Below, piece after piece: positions 7,905 through 16,739 of a stretch of DNA of 64,000 nucleotides (positions are counted from its first letter, which is position 1; every line of letters begins with the position of its first letter). Under the pieces are notes generated by a model. It worked only from the letters and a program-made list of their open reading frames with translations. It did no database searches and was not told where the DNA came from. This DNA is from Phaeobacter sp. CECT 5382 (GTDB lineage Bacteria; Pseudomonadota; Alphaproteobacteria; Rhodobacterales; Rhodobacteraceae). The position numbers were made by a program, and so were the translations under genes. Location: assembly GCF_001457775.1 (NCBI RefSeq), contig NZ_CYSG01000002.1, forward strand, positions 124,001 to 188,000, read 5' to 3'.

Positions 7905-10013
7905 ATGAAGAGAAATATTGTGCCTAAACTGACAGCCCAACAGCTTTTCAGCCCGACCGTGCTTTTGGCCCTGGCTTTGATGGCAATCATCGTGATGATG
8001 ATTCTGCCCATGCCGGCCTGGGTACTGGATGTCGGGCTTGCCGCCTCCTTTGGCCTGGCGATCCTGATTTTCACCATCACGCTGTTCATCGAACGGCCAC
8101 TGGATTTCTCATCCTTTCCGACCATTCTGCTGGCCTCGCTGATGTTGCGCCTGTCGCTGAATATTTCGTCGACAAAACTGATCATCGGGCAGGGGCACAC
8201 CGGCACCGATGCTGCGGGGGATGTGATTCAGGGTTTTGCCCAGTTCGTGATGGGCGGCAGCGTCTTTCTCGGTCTGGTGACCTTTGGGGTTTTGCTGATC
8301 GTGAACTTCATGGTGATTACCAAAGGCGCGGCACGGATGGCCGAAGTTGGCGCCCGGTTTGCGCTTGATGGGATGCCCGGCAAACAGATGGCGATCGATG
8401 CCGACATGTCTGCCGGTGCCATTGATCACGCCACCGCCAAGGAACGGCGCGAGAACGATCAGAAAGAGACTACGTTTTTTGGCTCTCTGGATGGTGCGTC
8501 GAAATTCGTTAAAGGTGATGCGGTTGCGGGGCTGCTCATTACCCTGTTGAACTTGGTGATGGGCCTAGCAATGGGCGTTCTGGTGCATGGGATGCCAGTG
8601 GGTTTGGCCTTTGAAACCTACACAATCCTGACAGTCGGCGATGGCCTGGTGTCGCAAATCCCGTCGGTGATCATTTCTATCGCGGCTGCTTTGCTGCTGG
8701 CTCGTGGCGGAGCAACCGGAGCGACTGATATTGCGCTGATCGATCAGTTCGGCAAACACCCTGCGGCTCTCGTCACTGTGGCAGTCCTGATGGTTCTGTT
8801 TGCTTTGGTTCCGGGTCTGCCTTTTTTGCCTTTCATCATCGGCGGCGGGGTTCTGGGCTATGCGGCCTATCGTGTACAGACCAACCTCAAGGCCGCCGAA
8901 GAGGCCGAGGTCGAAGAGCAGATGGAGGAAACCGCCAACCCAACGCCGACCAAGGCGCTTGGCGATATTCTTGATCTGGACGATCTGCACCTGGAGTTTT
9001 CACCAGATCTGGTCAGCATGGTGCTGGACGCGGGCACGGGTCTCGATGCCCGGATTGCCAATATGCGAACCCATATCGCCACCAGTTTCGGGCTGATTCT
9101 GCCGGAAATTCGCCTGACCGATCAGGCGGATCTGGAGCGCGGCACCTATGTGGTCAAGGTACAGGGCGTGGAGCAAGTCCGTGGTACGCTGCATCCTGAT
9201 ATGGTTCTGGCCCTGATGCCGGACAATCATTCCGCGCTGCCACCGGGTACCGATGTGACAGAACCGGTCTATGGCGCTCCTGCCCGTTGGATCAACGCGG
9301 CGCAGCAGCAGGATGCAGCCCTTGCCGGGGCAACTGTGGTCACACCTCCGGAAATTTTGGCGACCCATCTGCTGGAAGTCATCAAACAGAACTTTGGGCG
9401 CCTGCTGACTTTCAAATCCTTGCGTCGTTTGCTCAACGAGATGACAGAACTGTCTGACCCCTTCCGGGCCGAAGCCAACCGCAAGCTGTTGGACGATCTG
9501 GTGCCGGACAAGGTGCCAATGGATACGCTGCATTCCGTATTGCGCCTGCTGTTGGAAGAACGTGTCTCGATCCGGAATATCCCGCTCATTCTGGAAGCTA
9601 TTGCCGAAGCACGCATCCACACCACGCAACCAGAAGCTATTTGTGAGCATGTTCGACAACGTCTCGGCTTCCAATTGGTCGCGGAAATGAAACGGGCCGA
9701 TGGGACCATTCCTCTGATCCAGCTTGCTCCGGAATGGGAGGATACGTTCTCGACCTATCAGGTTGATGTGAATGGCGGAAATCTTGATGTGGCGCTGCCA
9801 CCGGATATGTTCAACCGTCTGGCCGAAGGGCTGAGCGAGCGTCTGAATACCGTGACCGAACAGGGCGTGTTTGCAGCGGTTGTCACCTCGACCCGTCGTC
9901 GCCGCTACTTGCGCACGATTCTGAAATCGCGTGGCATCACCAATCCGGTTCTCTCCTTTGAGGAAATCGGCCTTGAGGCCCGTCCGGCCCTGGTGGGTAT
10001 GGTCGCGGCATGA
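7905..10013 (+). CDS. flhA: Flagellar export gate protein FlhA
   Basis: 702 residues, normal FlhA length. The N-terminal half has about eight membrane helices (VLLALALMAIIVMMILPMP onward) and the conserved FHIPEP-region motif with MPGKQMAIDADMSAG around residue 160. The C-terminal half is the cytosolic ring domain that docks chaperone-substrate complexes (LDLDDLHLEFSPDLVSMVLD onward; RRRYLRTILKSRG near the end). ATG at 7905 is preferred; TTG at 7896 is in frame. The stop overlaps the fliR start, making flhA-fliR-flhB-fliJ-like a coupled operon. Confidence 0.97.
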   Translation: MKRNIVPKLTAQQLFSPTVLLALALMAIIVMMILPMPAWVLDVGLAASFGLAILIFTITLFIERPLDFSSFPTILLASLMLRLSLNISSTKLIIGQGHTGTDAAGDVIQGFAQFVMGGSVFLGLVTFGVLLIVNFMVITKGAARMAEVGARFALDGMPGKQMAIDADMSAGAIDHATAKERRENDQKETTFFGSLDGASKFVKGDAVAGLLITLLNLVMGLAMGVLVHGMPVGLAFETYTILTVGDGLVSQIPSVIISIAAALLLARGGATGATDIALIDQFGKHPAALVTVAVLMVLFALVPGLPFLPFIIGGGVLGYAAYRVQTNLKAAEEAEVEEQMEETANPTPTKALGDILDLDDLHLEFSPDLVSMVLDAGTGLDARIANMRTHIATSFGLILPEIRLTDQADLERGTYVVKVQGVEQVRGTLHPDMVLALMPDNHSALPPGTDVTEPVYGAPARWINAAQQQDAALAGATVVTPPEILATHLLEVIKQNFGRLLTFKSLRRLLNEMTELSDPFRAEANRKLLDDLVPDKVPMDTLHSVLRLLLEERVSIRNIPLILEAIAEARIHTTQPEAICEHVRQRLGFQLVAEMKRADGTIPLIQLAPEWEDTFSTYQVDVNGGNLDVALPPDMFNRLAEGLSERLNTVTEQGVFAAVVTSTRRRRYLRTILKSRGITNPVLSFEEIGLEARPALVGMVAA

Positions 10014-10789
10014 CATTGCTGCCTCTCCCTCCTGAGCTTTTGGCGCTTCTGGGAGCCAGTTTCTGGCATTTCGCCATCGTCTTTTTGCGGGTCGCCGCCA
10101 TGAGCGCCCTGCTGCCGGCCTTTGGTGAGCAATACGTTCCGATGCATGTAAAACTGGGCATTGCGGTGGCTTTCACCTTTATTGTGGCACCGGCGCTGCC
10201 GCAGATCCCCAGCCCGTCGAACGCGATGCATTTCGCCAGCTATGCAGCGAGCGAGGCTATTATCGGTGCGGCACTGGGGGTGACTGTTCGAATGTTCATC
10301 ATGGGGTTGCAGACCGCAGGCACTATCGCCGCGCAAAGTACCTCGCTGTCGCAGGTTCTTGGTGGCATCGGGGCCGAAACCCTGCCGGCCATCGGGGCCG
10401 TTCTGATGCTGGCGGGGCTGGCACTGGCGGTGATGATGGGGCTGCACGTCCGCGTGGCAGAACTGCTGATCTATTCCTATCAAATTTTCCCGGTGGGTGA
10501 ATTTCCCGAGGCCGCAGGGTTTTCCAAATGGGGGGTCCATCGGTTTTCGCAGATCTTCTATATGGCCTTTACCCTTGCTGCGCCTTTCCTGATTACTGCT
10601 CTGATCTACAACATGACCCTGGGCGTGATTAACCGCGCCATGCCGCAGTTGATGGTCTTCTTTGTCGGTGCTCCTGTGATCACCTTTGGTGGTTTGTTCA
10701 TCTTGATGGTCGCCAGCCCGATGATTCTGGATGTCTGGTTGCGCGCAATGATGAGCTTTTTTGCGGATCCCGGAGCTGGTCTGCGATGA
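10010..10789 (+). CDS. fliR: Flagellar export gate protein FliR
   Basis: 259 residues, strongly hydrophobic with about six membrane helices (FWHFAIVFLRVAAMSALLPA near the N-terminus; ITALIYNMTLGVINRAMPQL in the C-terminal half), which is typical of FliR. It forms the export core with FliP and FliQ. Its ATG overlaps the flhA stop and its stop overlaps the flhB start, both ATGA junctions. fliQ lies on the other strand at 15.7 kb; fliP is not in the window. Confidence 0.95.
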   Translation: MTLLPLPPELLALLGASFWHFAIVFLRVAAMSALLPAFGEQYVPMHVKLGIAVAFTFIVAPALPQIPSPSNAMHFASYAASEAIIGAALGVTVRMFIMGLQTAGTIAAQSTSLSQVLGGIGAETLPAIGAVLMLAGLALAVMMGLHVRVAELLIYSYQIFPVGEFPEAAGFSKWGVHRFSQIFYMAFTLAAPFLITALIYNMTLGVINRAMPQLMVFFVGAPVITFGGLFILMVASPMILDVWLRAMMSFFADPGAGLR

Positions 10790-11871
10790 GCCAGGACGAC
10801 GATTCAGACAAGTCATTCGAGCCAACAGCAGAGAAACTGCGAAAGGCCCGAGAGAAGGGCGAAGTTGCAAAATCAACCGATCTTTCGGTTGCGGCGGCCT
10901 ATCTCGGGCTGGTGCTTGCGATCTACGGAGTTGGCGCCAGCGCGGTTGGCGGCACCGGCACGGTTTTGATGTCCTTCATTGATCAGGCAGACCGTTTGTC
11001 AGTGCAGCTGTTTTCTGGCAACGGAACACCGGTTGTTGGCGGCATGATTGGCGCAATCGTGCGACCCTTGATTCCGTTCTTTATGATTCCGGCGGCGCTG
11101 GTCCTGTTGTCTATTCTGGGACAAAAGGCGTTGGTCTTTGCCCCGACCAAGCTGGAACCAAAGCTGTCGCGCCTGTCGATCATTTCCAATGCAAAGAACA
11201 AGTTTGGGCGGGCCGGGATTTTTGAGTTCCTGAAAAGTACGTTCAAGCTGATCCTCTATTCCATCTGTCTTGGGGTGTACCTCAACTTGCGGTTGCCAAT
11301 GCTGGTGTCTTCGGCCGGATCCGATGCGTTTTCGGTGATCAAGATGATGTCAGTACTGGGGATGGAATTTCTGGTGCTTGCTGTGCTGATCTCGGTGCCC
11401 ATCGGGGTGGTGGATGCACTGTTTCAACATGCTGAACACAACCGCAAGAACATGATGTCGCGCAAGGAGATCCAGGATGAATCCAAGGATGCCGAGGGCG
11501 ACCCGCATATGAAAGCAAAGCGGCGCCAGAAGGCGCAGATGATTGCGCTGGGGCAGATGATGGGGGCTGTGCCCGAGGCCAGCGTCGTGATCGTCAACCC
11601 AACCCACTATGCGGTGGCGTTGAAATGGGAAGGCGGTGCAGGCACCGCGCCAATCTGTGTCGCCAAGGGTGTCGATGAAGTGGCCGCGCGCATCCGCGAA
11701 GTGGCCAATGAAAATGCCGTTCCAATTCACAGCGATCCTCCCACGGCCAGGGCGCTTTATGCCGCAATCGGTATCGGGGATGAGGTCGAGGAAGAATATT
11801 ATGCACCGGTCGCCGCGGCGATCCGGTTTGCAGAAGAAATGCGTCAACGCGCCAAGGGAGGAATTCGATGA
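10786..11871 (+). CDS. flhB: Flagellar export switch protein FlhB
   Basis: 361 residues. It has a charged N-terminus (EPTAEKLRKAREKGEVAKS), four membrane helices, and a cytosolic C-terminal domain with the autocleavage motif NPTH at residues 271-274. FlhB self-cleaves between Asn and Pro and switches export specificity from rod/hook to filament together with FliK, which is also present at 22.3 kb. Coupled to fliR upstream and to the FliJ-like gene downstream by ATGA overlaps. Confidence 0.97.
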   Translation: MSQDDDSDKSFEPTAEKLRKAREKGEVAKSTDLSVAAAYLGLVLAIYGVGASAVGGTGTVLMSFIDQADRLSVQLFSGNGTPVVGGMIGAIVRPLIPFFMIPAALVLLSILGQKALVFAPTKLEPKLSRLSIISNAKNKFGRAGIFEFLKSTFKLILYSICLGVYLNLRLPMLVSSAGSDAFSVIKMMSVLGMEFLVLAVLISVPIGVVDALFQHAEHNRKNMMSRKEIQDESKDAEGDPHMKAKRRQKAQMIALGQMMGAVPEASVVIVNPTHYAVALKWEGGAGTAPICVAKGVDEVAARIREVANENAVPIHSDPPTARALYAAIGIGDEVEEEYYAPVAAAIRFAEEMRQRAKGGIR

Positions 11872-12272
11872 AACAGAAGATGGCGATGCTGCAGCAGATG
11901 GCTGCCGTGACCGAGGCGCAGTATCTGAAAGAACACGCCAAAATTAAACCGGTTCTGGACCAAGAGGCCCGCCTGCGGGGGCAATTGTCGAAACTGGATG
12001 ATCAGGTGAAAACGGCCCGTGCCGACATCGATCAGGATCACGCCATGAAGGCGCTGGGGGCGGATCTTCTTTGGCAAGGTTGGCACGTGCGGACCCGTCG
12101 TACGCTCAATGTCGAACTGGCGCAGGTCACCGCCAAGAAACTGATGGCGATGGACCGGCTGCGCAAGACCTTTGGTCGCAAGACCGCTGTGTCAGATATG
12201 GCGGATGCAGAACAAAAACGTCTGAAGGTGGCGCGGGCCAAAGCGCTTGAAACCCGCCTGCTGGGGTTGTGA
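11868..12272 (+). CDS. FliJ-like coiled-coil protein
   Basis: 134 residues, almost wholly helical and charged, with coiled-coil heptads (YLKEHAKIKPVLDQEARLRG... LNVELAQVTAKKLMAMDRLR). A GGAGGAATTCG leader inside the flhB end and the ATGA overlap support expression. Size, helicity and position as last gene of an export operon suggest a FliJ-type export chaperone or stalk, but I see no diagnostic motif. Followed directly by a good terminator. Confidence 0.65.
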   Translation: MKQKMAMLQQMAAVTEAQYLKEHAKIKPVLDQEARLRGQLSKLDDQVKTARADIDQDHAMKALGADLLWQGWHVRTRRTLNVELAQVTAKKLMAMDRLRKTFGRKTAVSDMADAEQKRLKVARAKALETRLLGL

Positions 12273-12322
12273 GCGGATTACCTGTAGGCGCGACCGCACA
12301 CTTTAGATAGCTATACTCACTT

Positions 12323-12347
12323 GGGGCGGTTTATCCGCCCCTTTTTT
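12323..12347 (+). terminator. Rho-independent terminator of the flhA operon
   Basis: GGGGCGG and CCGCCCC form a perfect 7-bp stem with a 5-base loop, followed by six Ts. It lies about 50 bases after the FliJ-like gene. Confidence 0.9.
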
Positions 12348-12449
12348 GGCTTCTTTGTTCCGGTTCGCGGTCAAGATCCAAGGAACTCTTTCTAGACCGG
12401 GCGGAATGCCCTGCGCGCGGATGCCGGGCAGGATCCTCCAGACAAGTCA

Positions 12450-12476
12450 AAGGGGCCTGATTGCATCAGACCCCTT
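12450..12476 (-). terminator. Hairpin terminator of the flgB-fliL2 operon
   Basis: Two arms of 11 bases (AAGGGGCCTGA and TCAGACCCCTT) pair with one C/A mismatch. On the minus strand the arm ends in CCCCTTTG. It lies 30 bases beyond the stop of the second fliL-like gene, so it probably ends the flgB-to-fliL2 transcript. Confidence 0.6.
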
Positions 12477-12505
12477 CATTGTTCGGGTAGTTTTGATCTG
12501 GTCAA

Positions 12506-13027
12506 TCAGACATCCTGGCGCGAAATCTCGATGATCAAGACGTCATAGACCCCTTTGCCAAGCTCTTTTTGTGCCGCTTCACGCAGCGCTGTACGCAGTG
12601 GGTCGAGCACATCAGACCGGGTAAAGGCCCCACGAAAGCCGCCCATATTGGCGTGATCAAAAAGAACCTGCAGGAAGGCGTCGCGCAGTTTTGGCTCGTA
12701 GAGGTGGATCTTCTCGCTCATGCCTTTCTTGGCCTCAAGGCTAAGCGCAATCACCACCAGGGAAGACAGGTTGTCGCGTTCCACCACGGGGACCACAAAC
12801 TGGTTGGCGATCTTGACGTATTCACGTTCCTGATCAGGGCCCAGCTCATCGAGCGGAATATCTTCCTCTGCATGGTCCATATCATCAGCAGACGCCATTT
12901 CGTCGTCATTCATGGCATGTTCGGTTTCAGCTTTGGGTTCGGGGGCTGGCGCCAGCATGATACCCGCACCAATACCGGCAGCGGTGCCGACGATCAGCAG
13001 AATGACAGGGAGGAGTTTAGCGATCAT
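12506..13027 (-). CDS. Second FliL-family basal-body protein
   Basis: 173 residues. It has an N-terminal membrane helix (LLPVILLIVGTAAGIGAGIM), an acidic linker with many Asp, Glu and Met residues, and a FliL-type periplasmic domain (VKIANQFVVPVVERDNLSSL to VYDVLIIEISRQDV). It ends the flgBC-fliEQ-flgFGAH operon, 8 bases after flgH. It is divergent in sequence from the FliL at 2260-2784, so it is a distinct paralogue. Whether it acts at the stator or in another basal-body layer cannot be told. Confidence 0.85.
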   Translation of the reverse strand: MIAKLLPVILLIVGTAAGIGAGIMLAPAPEPKAETEHAMNDDEMASADDMDHAEEDIPLDELGPDQEREYVKIANQFVVPVVERDNLSSLVVIALSLEAKKGMSEKIHLYEPKLRDAFLQVLFDHANMGGFRGAFTRSDVLDPLRTALREAAQKELGKGVYDVLIIEISRQDV

Positions 13028-13035
13028 AATTTACC

Positions 13036-13776
13036 TCAGAATGGCAGGATCGCGTCCAGCACCTGCTGGCCGTATCGCGGTTGTTGCATGTCAGTGATCT
13101 GTCCACGGCCACCGTAGGAAACTCGGGCCGAGGCGATCTTGTCATAGGTGATTTCATTTTTCCGGCTGATGTCTTCGGCGCGCACATAACCCGAAACCAG
13201 CAATTCGCGCAGCTCGAAATTCACCCGCAATTCCTGCGAGCCGCTGATGGCAAGAACGCCGTTGGGCAATACGTCAACAATGGTGGCCGCAACCCGAAGT
13301 TCCAGTTTTTCGCTGCGTTTGACCGAACCATTCCCGTTGGATTTGCTGGCGCCGCCCAGTTCCACCGCATTGGCAGAGCTGGCACCTTCTGGCAGGTGTT
13401 CATCCAGGCGCTGGGGCAGGCCCAGCAACTGTGGAACCTCAAGGCTTTCGGAGCTGGAGCGCGACCGGCTGGTGTCGTTGGAGATTTCGGCTTCTTCGTC
13501 GATCTCGATAACGACGGTCAAAATATCACCCTTGTTCATCGCGCGCCGGTCACCCAGCAAGGAATTCTGCGACCCGCTCCACAACGAAGAGCCATCGACT
13601 GCGCGCTGATTCTGAACTTCGGTGGGCAGACCCTGCCACAGCATGGCAACGTGTTCCGAGGTTTCATTGGCCGGGGTAAAGCTGGGTGGTTTGCCCATAT
13701 GGTCCATGCGGCCACAGGCGCCAAGAAGGATCAGACCTGTAAGGGCGATTTTGGTGTGAAGAGATTTTTTGTTCAT
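13036..13776 (-). CDS. flgH: Flagellar L-ring lipoprotein FlgH
   Basis: 246 residues. It has a lipoprotein signal with lipobox LLGAC near residue 20 and the FlgH core (SLWSGSQNSLLGDRRAMNKG; ITVVIEIDEEAEISN-like segment; LELRVAATIVDVLPNGVLAI; GYVRAEDISRKNEI). It builds the outer-membrane ring around the rod. Its ATG overlaps the flgA stop (TAATG). Confidence 0.95.
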   Translation of the reverse strand: MNKKSLHTKIALTGLILLGACGRMDHMGKPPSFTPANETSEHVAMLWQGLPTEVQNQRAVDGSSLWSGSQNSLLGDRRAMNKGDILTVVIEIDEEAEISNDTSRSRSSSESLEVPQLLGLPQRLDEHLPEGASSANAVELGGASKSNGNGSVKRSEKLELRVAATIVDVLPNGVLAISGSQELRVNFELRELLVSGYVRAEDISRKNEITYDKIASARVSYGGRGQITDMQQPRYGQQVLDAILPF

Positions 13777-14192
13777 TACCTTACCTCTATTGACCCGTCG
13801 GCGTTGATGCGCCCGGTCACGGTGGTGCGTGATGCCAAGTTCATCACTTTGATCATTTCGCCTTCGGATCCACGTCCAAGGGCCCGGCCTTCTGCGCTGA
13901 TTGTCAGCCCACCCCGGTGGTATGACAGCGTGACAAGCTCGTTGCGGTCGACGATGGCTGGGGGGCCAACATCGCCAGGTCGCAGGGGACGTCCTGGATA
14001 CAGTGCGACACGGGCTTCCATCCCGACCACCTCGTTTGCATCCACCAAGGCACCCGCGATATCGACCGGTTTGAAGGTCAGATCGGTTGCAAGAATGATT
14101 TCCTTGGCACGAATTGTGCGCAGGGGAACCAGAATATCGGCCACGGCGGATTGCGCGGTCAGCGCAACGAGAAGAGCGAGAAGGTATTTCAT
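13776..14192 (-). CDS. flgA: P-ring assembly chaperone FlgA
   Basis: 138 residues, with a Sec signal peptide (MKYLLALLVALTAQSAVA) and a SAF-type C-terminal domain (VPLRTIRAKEIILATDL; GMEARVALYPGRPLRPGDV; TVTGRINADGSIEVR). It is shorter than enterobacterial FlgA, having one processed domain, as is usual in Alphaproteobacteria. It helps assemble FlgI, whose gene is not in this window. It overlaps flgG upstream by one base and flgH downstream. Confidence 0.92.
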   Translation of the reverse strand: MKYLLALLVALTAQSAVADILVPLRTIRAKEIILATDLTFKPVDIAGALVDANEVVGMEARVALYPGRPLRPGDVGPPAIVDRNELVTLSYHRGGLTISAEGRALGRGSEGEMIKVMNLASRTTVTGRINADGSIEVR

Positions 14193-14977
14193 CAGCGAAT
14201 CTGTGTGGTTGCAGACATCATCTGGTCGACAGCAGAGATGACTTTGGAGTTCATTTCATAGCCACGCTGGGCTTCGATCAGTTCAGTGACTTCGAGAACA
14301 GCATCGACGGAACTGCCTTCGAGATAGCCCTGGCGGAAGGAGCCGAGCCCGTCCTCACCTGGCGTAGACAAGTTAGGTGCGCCGGAGGCTTCGGTTTCTG
14401 TAAAGAGATTACCACCAATCGCTTCTAGTCCCTTGGGGTTGGTAAAGCCGGCCAGATTGAATTGGCCCAACAGCTGGCCTTCAGCCCCTTCGGTGAAATA
14501 GGCGTAGATTTCGCCGTCAGGGTTGATCGAGATGCTCAGCGCGTCGTCGGGAATGGTCACATCCGGCGACACGGCATACCCATCTGAGGTCACGATGAGA
14601 CCTTCGGCAGAACGTTTTAGCGAGCCATCTCGGGTAAAGGCACTTTGGCCCGAAGGCAGCGTGACTTCGAGATAGCCTTTGCCCTCGATTGCGACATCAA
14701 GGTCGCTGTTTGTCTGCTCCAAGGCGCCTTGTGCAAGGTGCACGGAAATCGCCGCAGGGCGCACACCAAGGCCGACCTGAACACCGGTTGGCAACACAGT
14801 CCCGTCCGAGGCATTGACGGTGCCGGCGCGGGTGACCTGCTGATAGTGCAGATCGGCAAATTCGGCGCGCCGCGGGTTGTAGGCCGTGGTGTTCATATTG
14901 GCGAGGTTGTTGGAAATGGTTTCAACACGCAGTTGCTGTGCGCTCATACCGGTGGCTGCAATTTTCAGGGCACGCAT
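14192..14977 (-). CDS. flgG: Distal rod protein FlgG
   Basis: 261 residues, the usual FlgG length. It has the N-terminal rod motif (AQQLRVETISNNLANMNTTA), the FlgG/FlgF middle domain, and the C-terminal motif (LEVTELIEAQRGYEMNSKV). It forms the distal rod. AGGAG precedes the ATG, which lies 10 bases after the flgF stop. Confidence 0.97.
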   Translation of the reverse strand: MRALKIAATGMSAQQLRVETISNNLANMNTTAYNPRRAEFADLHYQQVTRAGTVNASDGTVLPTGVQVGLGVRPAAISVHLAQGALEQTNSDLDVAIEGKGYLEVTLPSGQSAFTRDGSLKRSAEGLIVTSDGYAVSPDVTIPDDALSISINPDGEIYAYFTEGAEGQLLGQFNLAGFTNPKGLEAIGGNLFTETEASGAPNLSTPGEDGLGSFRQGYLEGSSVDAVLEVTELIEAQRGYEMNSKVISAVDQMMSATTQIR

Positions 14978-14987
14978 TTCAATACTC

Positions 14988-15704
14988 CTACGTTTTGATC
15001 AGGTTGCTGATGGCGCTGCGAATCCGCTGATCTTCTGTTTCCAGAAAACTCTGGCCCATTTCATAGGCACGCTGGATTTCGATCATGCGCGAGACTTCGA
15101 GGATGGCATTGACGTTGGAGCCTTCCTTGTAGCCCTGCACCATGGTGGCGGTCTCAGAATCTTCGATATCCCCGTCGACCCGGAACATGACGCCGTCTTC
15201 GCGGTTCATGGTGTGGGCTTCGACAGGTTTAAACAGGCCGATCTGGCCGATGGTATTGCCATCGGCGGTAATGGTCCCGTCGGCACCGACATTGATGATT
15301 TCGGCGGTGCCGGGCACAAAGACGGGCGCGCGACCTGCATCCAGAACCCGGTATCCATCCATGGTCACCAGATCACCAGCGGCATTGGGAGAAAACACCC
15401 CTGCGCGTGTCAGGCGTTCGCCCTGAGGGGTTTCGATCATGAAATAGCCATCACCTTCGATAGCGAAATCAAAGGTGCCACCGGTCTTGGTGAGCTGGCC
15501 TTGCTCCATCGAGGTGTTGAAGATGTTGGCCCGCGACATCGAAATCGATTCCTGCCCCGGCATAGTCTGCACGTATTCCGAAAAGATCAGCCCTTCGGAG
15601 CGATATCCCGAGGTTGCGGAGTTGGCGATATTGTTTGCCACCATACGCATTTCACGCATCAAACCGGTTTGACGGGACAGCGTTGCATACCCTGCGTTTT
15701 CCAT
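14988..15704 (-). CDS. flgF: Proximal rod protein FlgF
   Basis: 238 residues with the N-terminal MVANNIANSATSGYRSEG rod motif, middle domain (FDFAIEGDGYFMIETPQGER) and C-terminal ILEVSRMIEIQRAYEMGQS. It forms part of the rod just below FlgG. The ATG overlaps the fliQ stop (TAATG), with GGAGG upstream. Confidence 0.95.
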   Translation of the reverse strand: MENAGYATLSRQTGLMREMRMVANNIANSATSGYRSEGLIFSEYVQTMPGQESISMSRANIFNTSMEQGQLTKTGGTFDFAIEGDGYFMIETPQGERLTRAGVFSPNAAGDLVTMDGYRVLDAGRAPVFVPGTAEIINVGADGTITADGNTIGQIGLFKPVEAHTMNREDGVMFRVDGDIEDSETATMVQGYKEGSNVNAILEVSRMIEIQRAYEMGQSFLETEDQRIRSAISNLIKT

Positions 15705-15976
15705 TACGGACCTCCTGCAATCATAGGAATGATATGGCCATCAAAAAAGGCCACCAGTGTTTGGGTCATGAACCCCATGGTCATCCAGAAAACGACGATA
15801 ATGGCCGATAGCTTTGGCACAAAAGTCAGCGTCATTTCCTGAACCGAAGTCAGCGCCTGAAACAATCCGATCACCAGACCGACGGCCAGGGCAACAACTA
15901 GAATGGGCGTCGACATGGTGACGGCGGCCCACAGAGCCTGGCGCAGCGTGTCGTAGAATTGACCCTCAGTCATCAT
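15704..15976 (-). CDS. fliQ: Flagellar export gate protein FliQ
   Basis: 90 residues with two membrane helices (LVVALAVGLVIGLFQAL and IIVVFWMTMGFMTQTLVAFF) and the conserved VQEMTLTFVPK loop between them. It is part of the FliPQR export core. It sits between fliE and flgF, an order common in Alphaproteobacteria. Two adjacent in-frame ATGs at 15976 and 15973 are possible starts. Confidence 0.95.
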   Translation of the reverse strand: MMTEGQFYDTLRQALWAAVTMSTPILVVALAVGLVIGLFQALTSVQEMTLTFVPKLSAIIVVFWMTMGFMTQTLVAFFDGHIIPMIAGGP

Positions 15977-15979
15977 GGC

Positions 15980-16279
15980 TTAGACAGGCATCCTGAGGAT
16001 TTCCTGATAGGCTTCGACGACCTTGTTGCGCACGGTTACAGCTGTCTCGACAGCCAGTTCCGTCTGGGCTAGCGCCTGAACCAGCGCATGCGGGTCACCA
16101 CCCTGGGTCATCGACTGCACCGCAGTCTGTTCACCAACCTGCATGGTATTGGTGAATTCGGCAAAGCTGGCTTTCAGCTTTTCGGTGGCGCTGGCACCAG
16201 TGAACTCGGGGTCTACCTGAGTGGCAGGCCGGGCGGCGGAATAGCCACTGGCGGCGGAAGCGATTGAGCGAATATCCAT
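15980..16279 (-). CDS. fliE: Flagellar hook-basal body junction protein FliE
   Basis: 99 residues, the usual FliE length, helical, with the conserved C-terminal region (LVQALAQTELAVETAVTVR followed by VVEAYQEILRMPV). It connects the MS ring or export gate to the rod. Three bases separate it from fliQ. Confidence 0.93.
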   Translation of the reverse strand: MDIRSIASAASGYSAARPATQVDPEFTGASATEKLKASFAEFTNTMQVGEQTAVQSMTQGGDPHALVQALAQTELAVETAVTVRNKVVEAYQEILRMPV

Positions 16280-16328
16280 TCTGGATCTCCTGGAAGGTAA
16301 GCGTGTGAATATGTGTAGTGTGGGGCGG

Positions 16329-16721
16329 TTATCGTCTCAGCAGATCCATCAGCGAAGCTGACATCCCGCGGGTTTGTTCGAACATTTTCAGGTTGGCGTC
16401 GTAGCTGCGCTGGGCTTCGCGGGCGTCGGCGATCTCGATCATCAGGTCGACGTTGGAGCCCTCGTAGTGGCCGCTCTCGTCCGCCAATGGGTGCGAGGGG
16501 TCATAGATGCTGGCAAGATCGCTGCGGTCCAGTGTGACCCGGCCTGTGCGTACGCTTTCGACATCTGTTTCCAGATTACGCGTTGCCTCAAACGGAACCG
16601 ACTTACGGCGATAGCCGGGGGTGTCGGCGTTGGAGATGTTTTCCGAGACATGGCGCAGGCGGGTGGACTGTGCCTTTAGGCCGCTCGAGATTACGCTTAG
16701 GGAGTTTGCAAATTCACTCAT
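16329..16721 (-). CDS. flgC: Proximal rod protein FlgC
   Basis: 130 residues with the N-terminal motif LRHVSENISNADTPGYRRK and C-terminal VDLMIEIADAREAQRSYDAN, both diagnostic of FlgC. Part of the rod with FlgB, FlgF and FliE. It lies 18 bases after flgB. Confidence 0.96.
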   Translation of the reverse strand: MSEFANSLSVISSGLKAQSTRLRHVSENISNADTPGYRRKSVPFEATRNLETDVESVRTGRVTLDRSDLASIYDPSHPLADESGHYEGSNVDLMIEIADAREAQRSYDANLKMFEQTRGMSASLMDLLRR

Positions 16722-16739
16722 GGGTCAGACTCTCTTTTA

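Noticed and set aside
7508-7927. 139-codon open frame upstream of flhA
   Set aside because: Translation is cysteine- and proline-rich with atypical codon use, there is no ribosome site, and it overlaps the flhA start region.
9000-10016. 338-codon frame antisense to flhA
   Set aside because: His/Gln-rich shadow of the flhA coding strand without a ribosome site.
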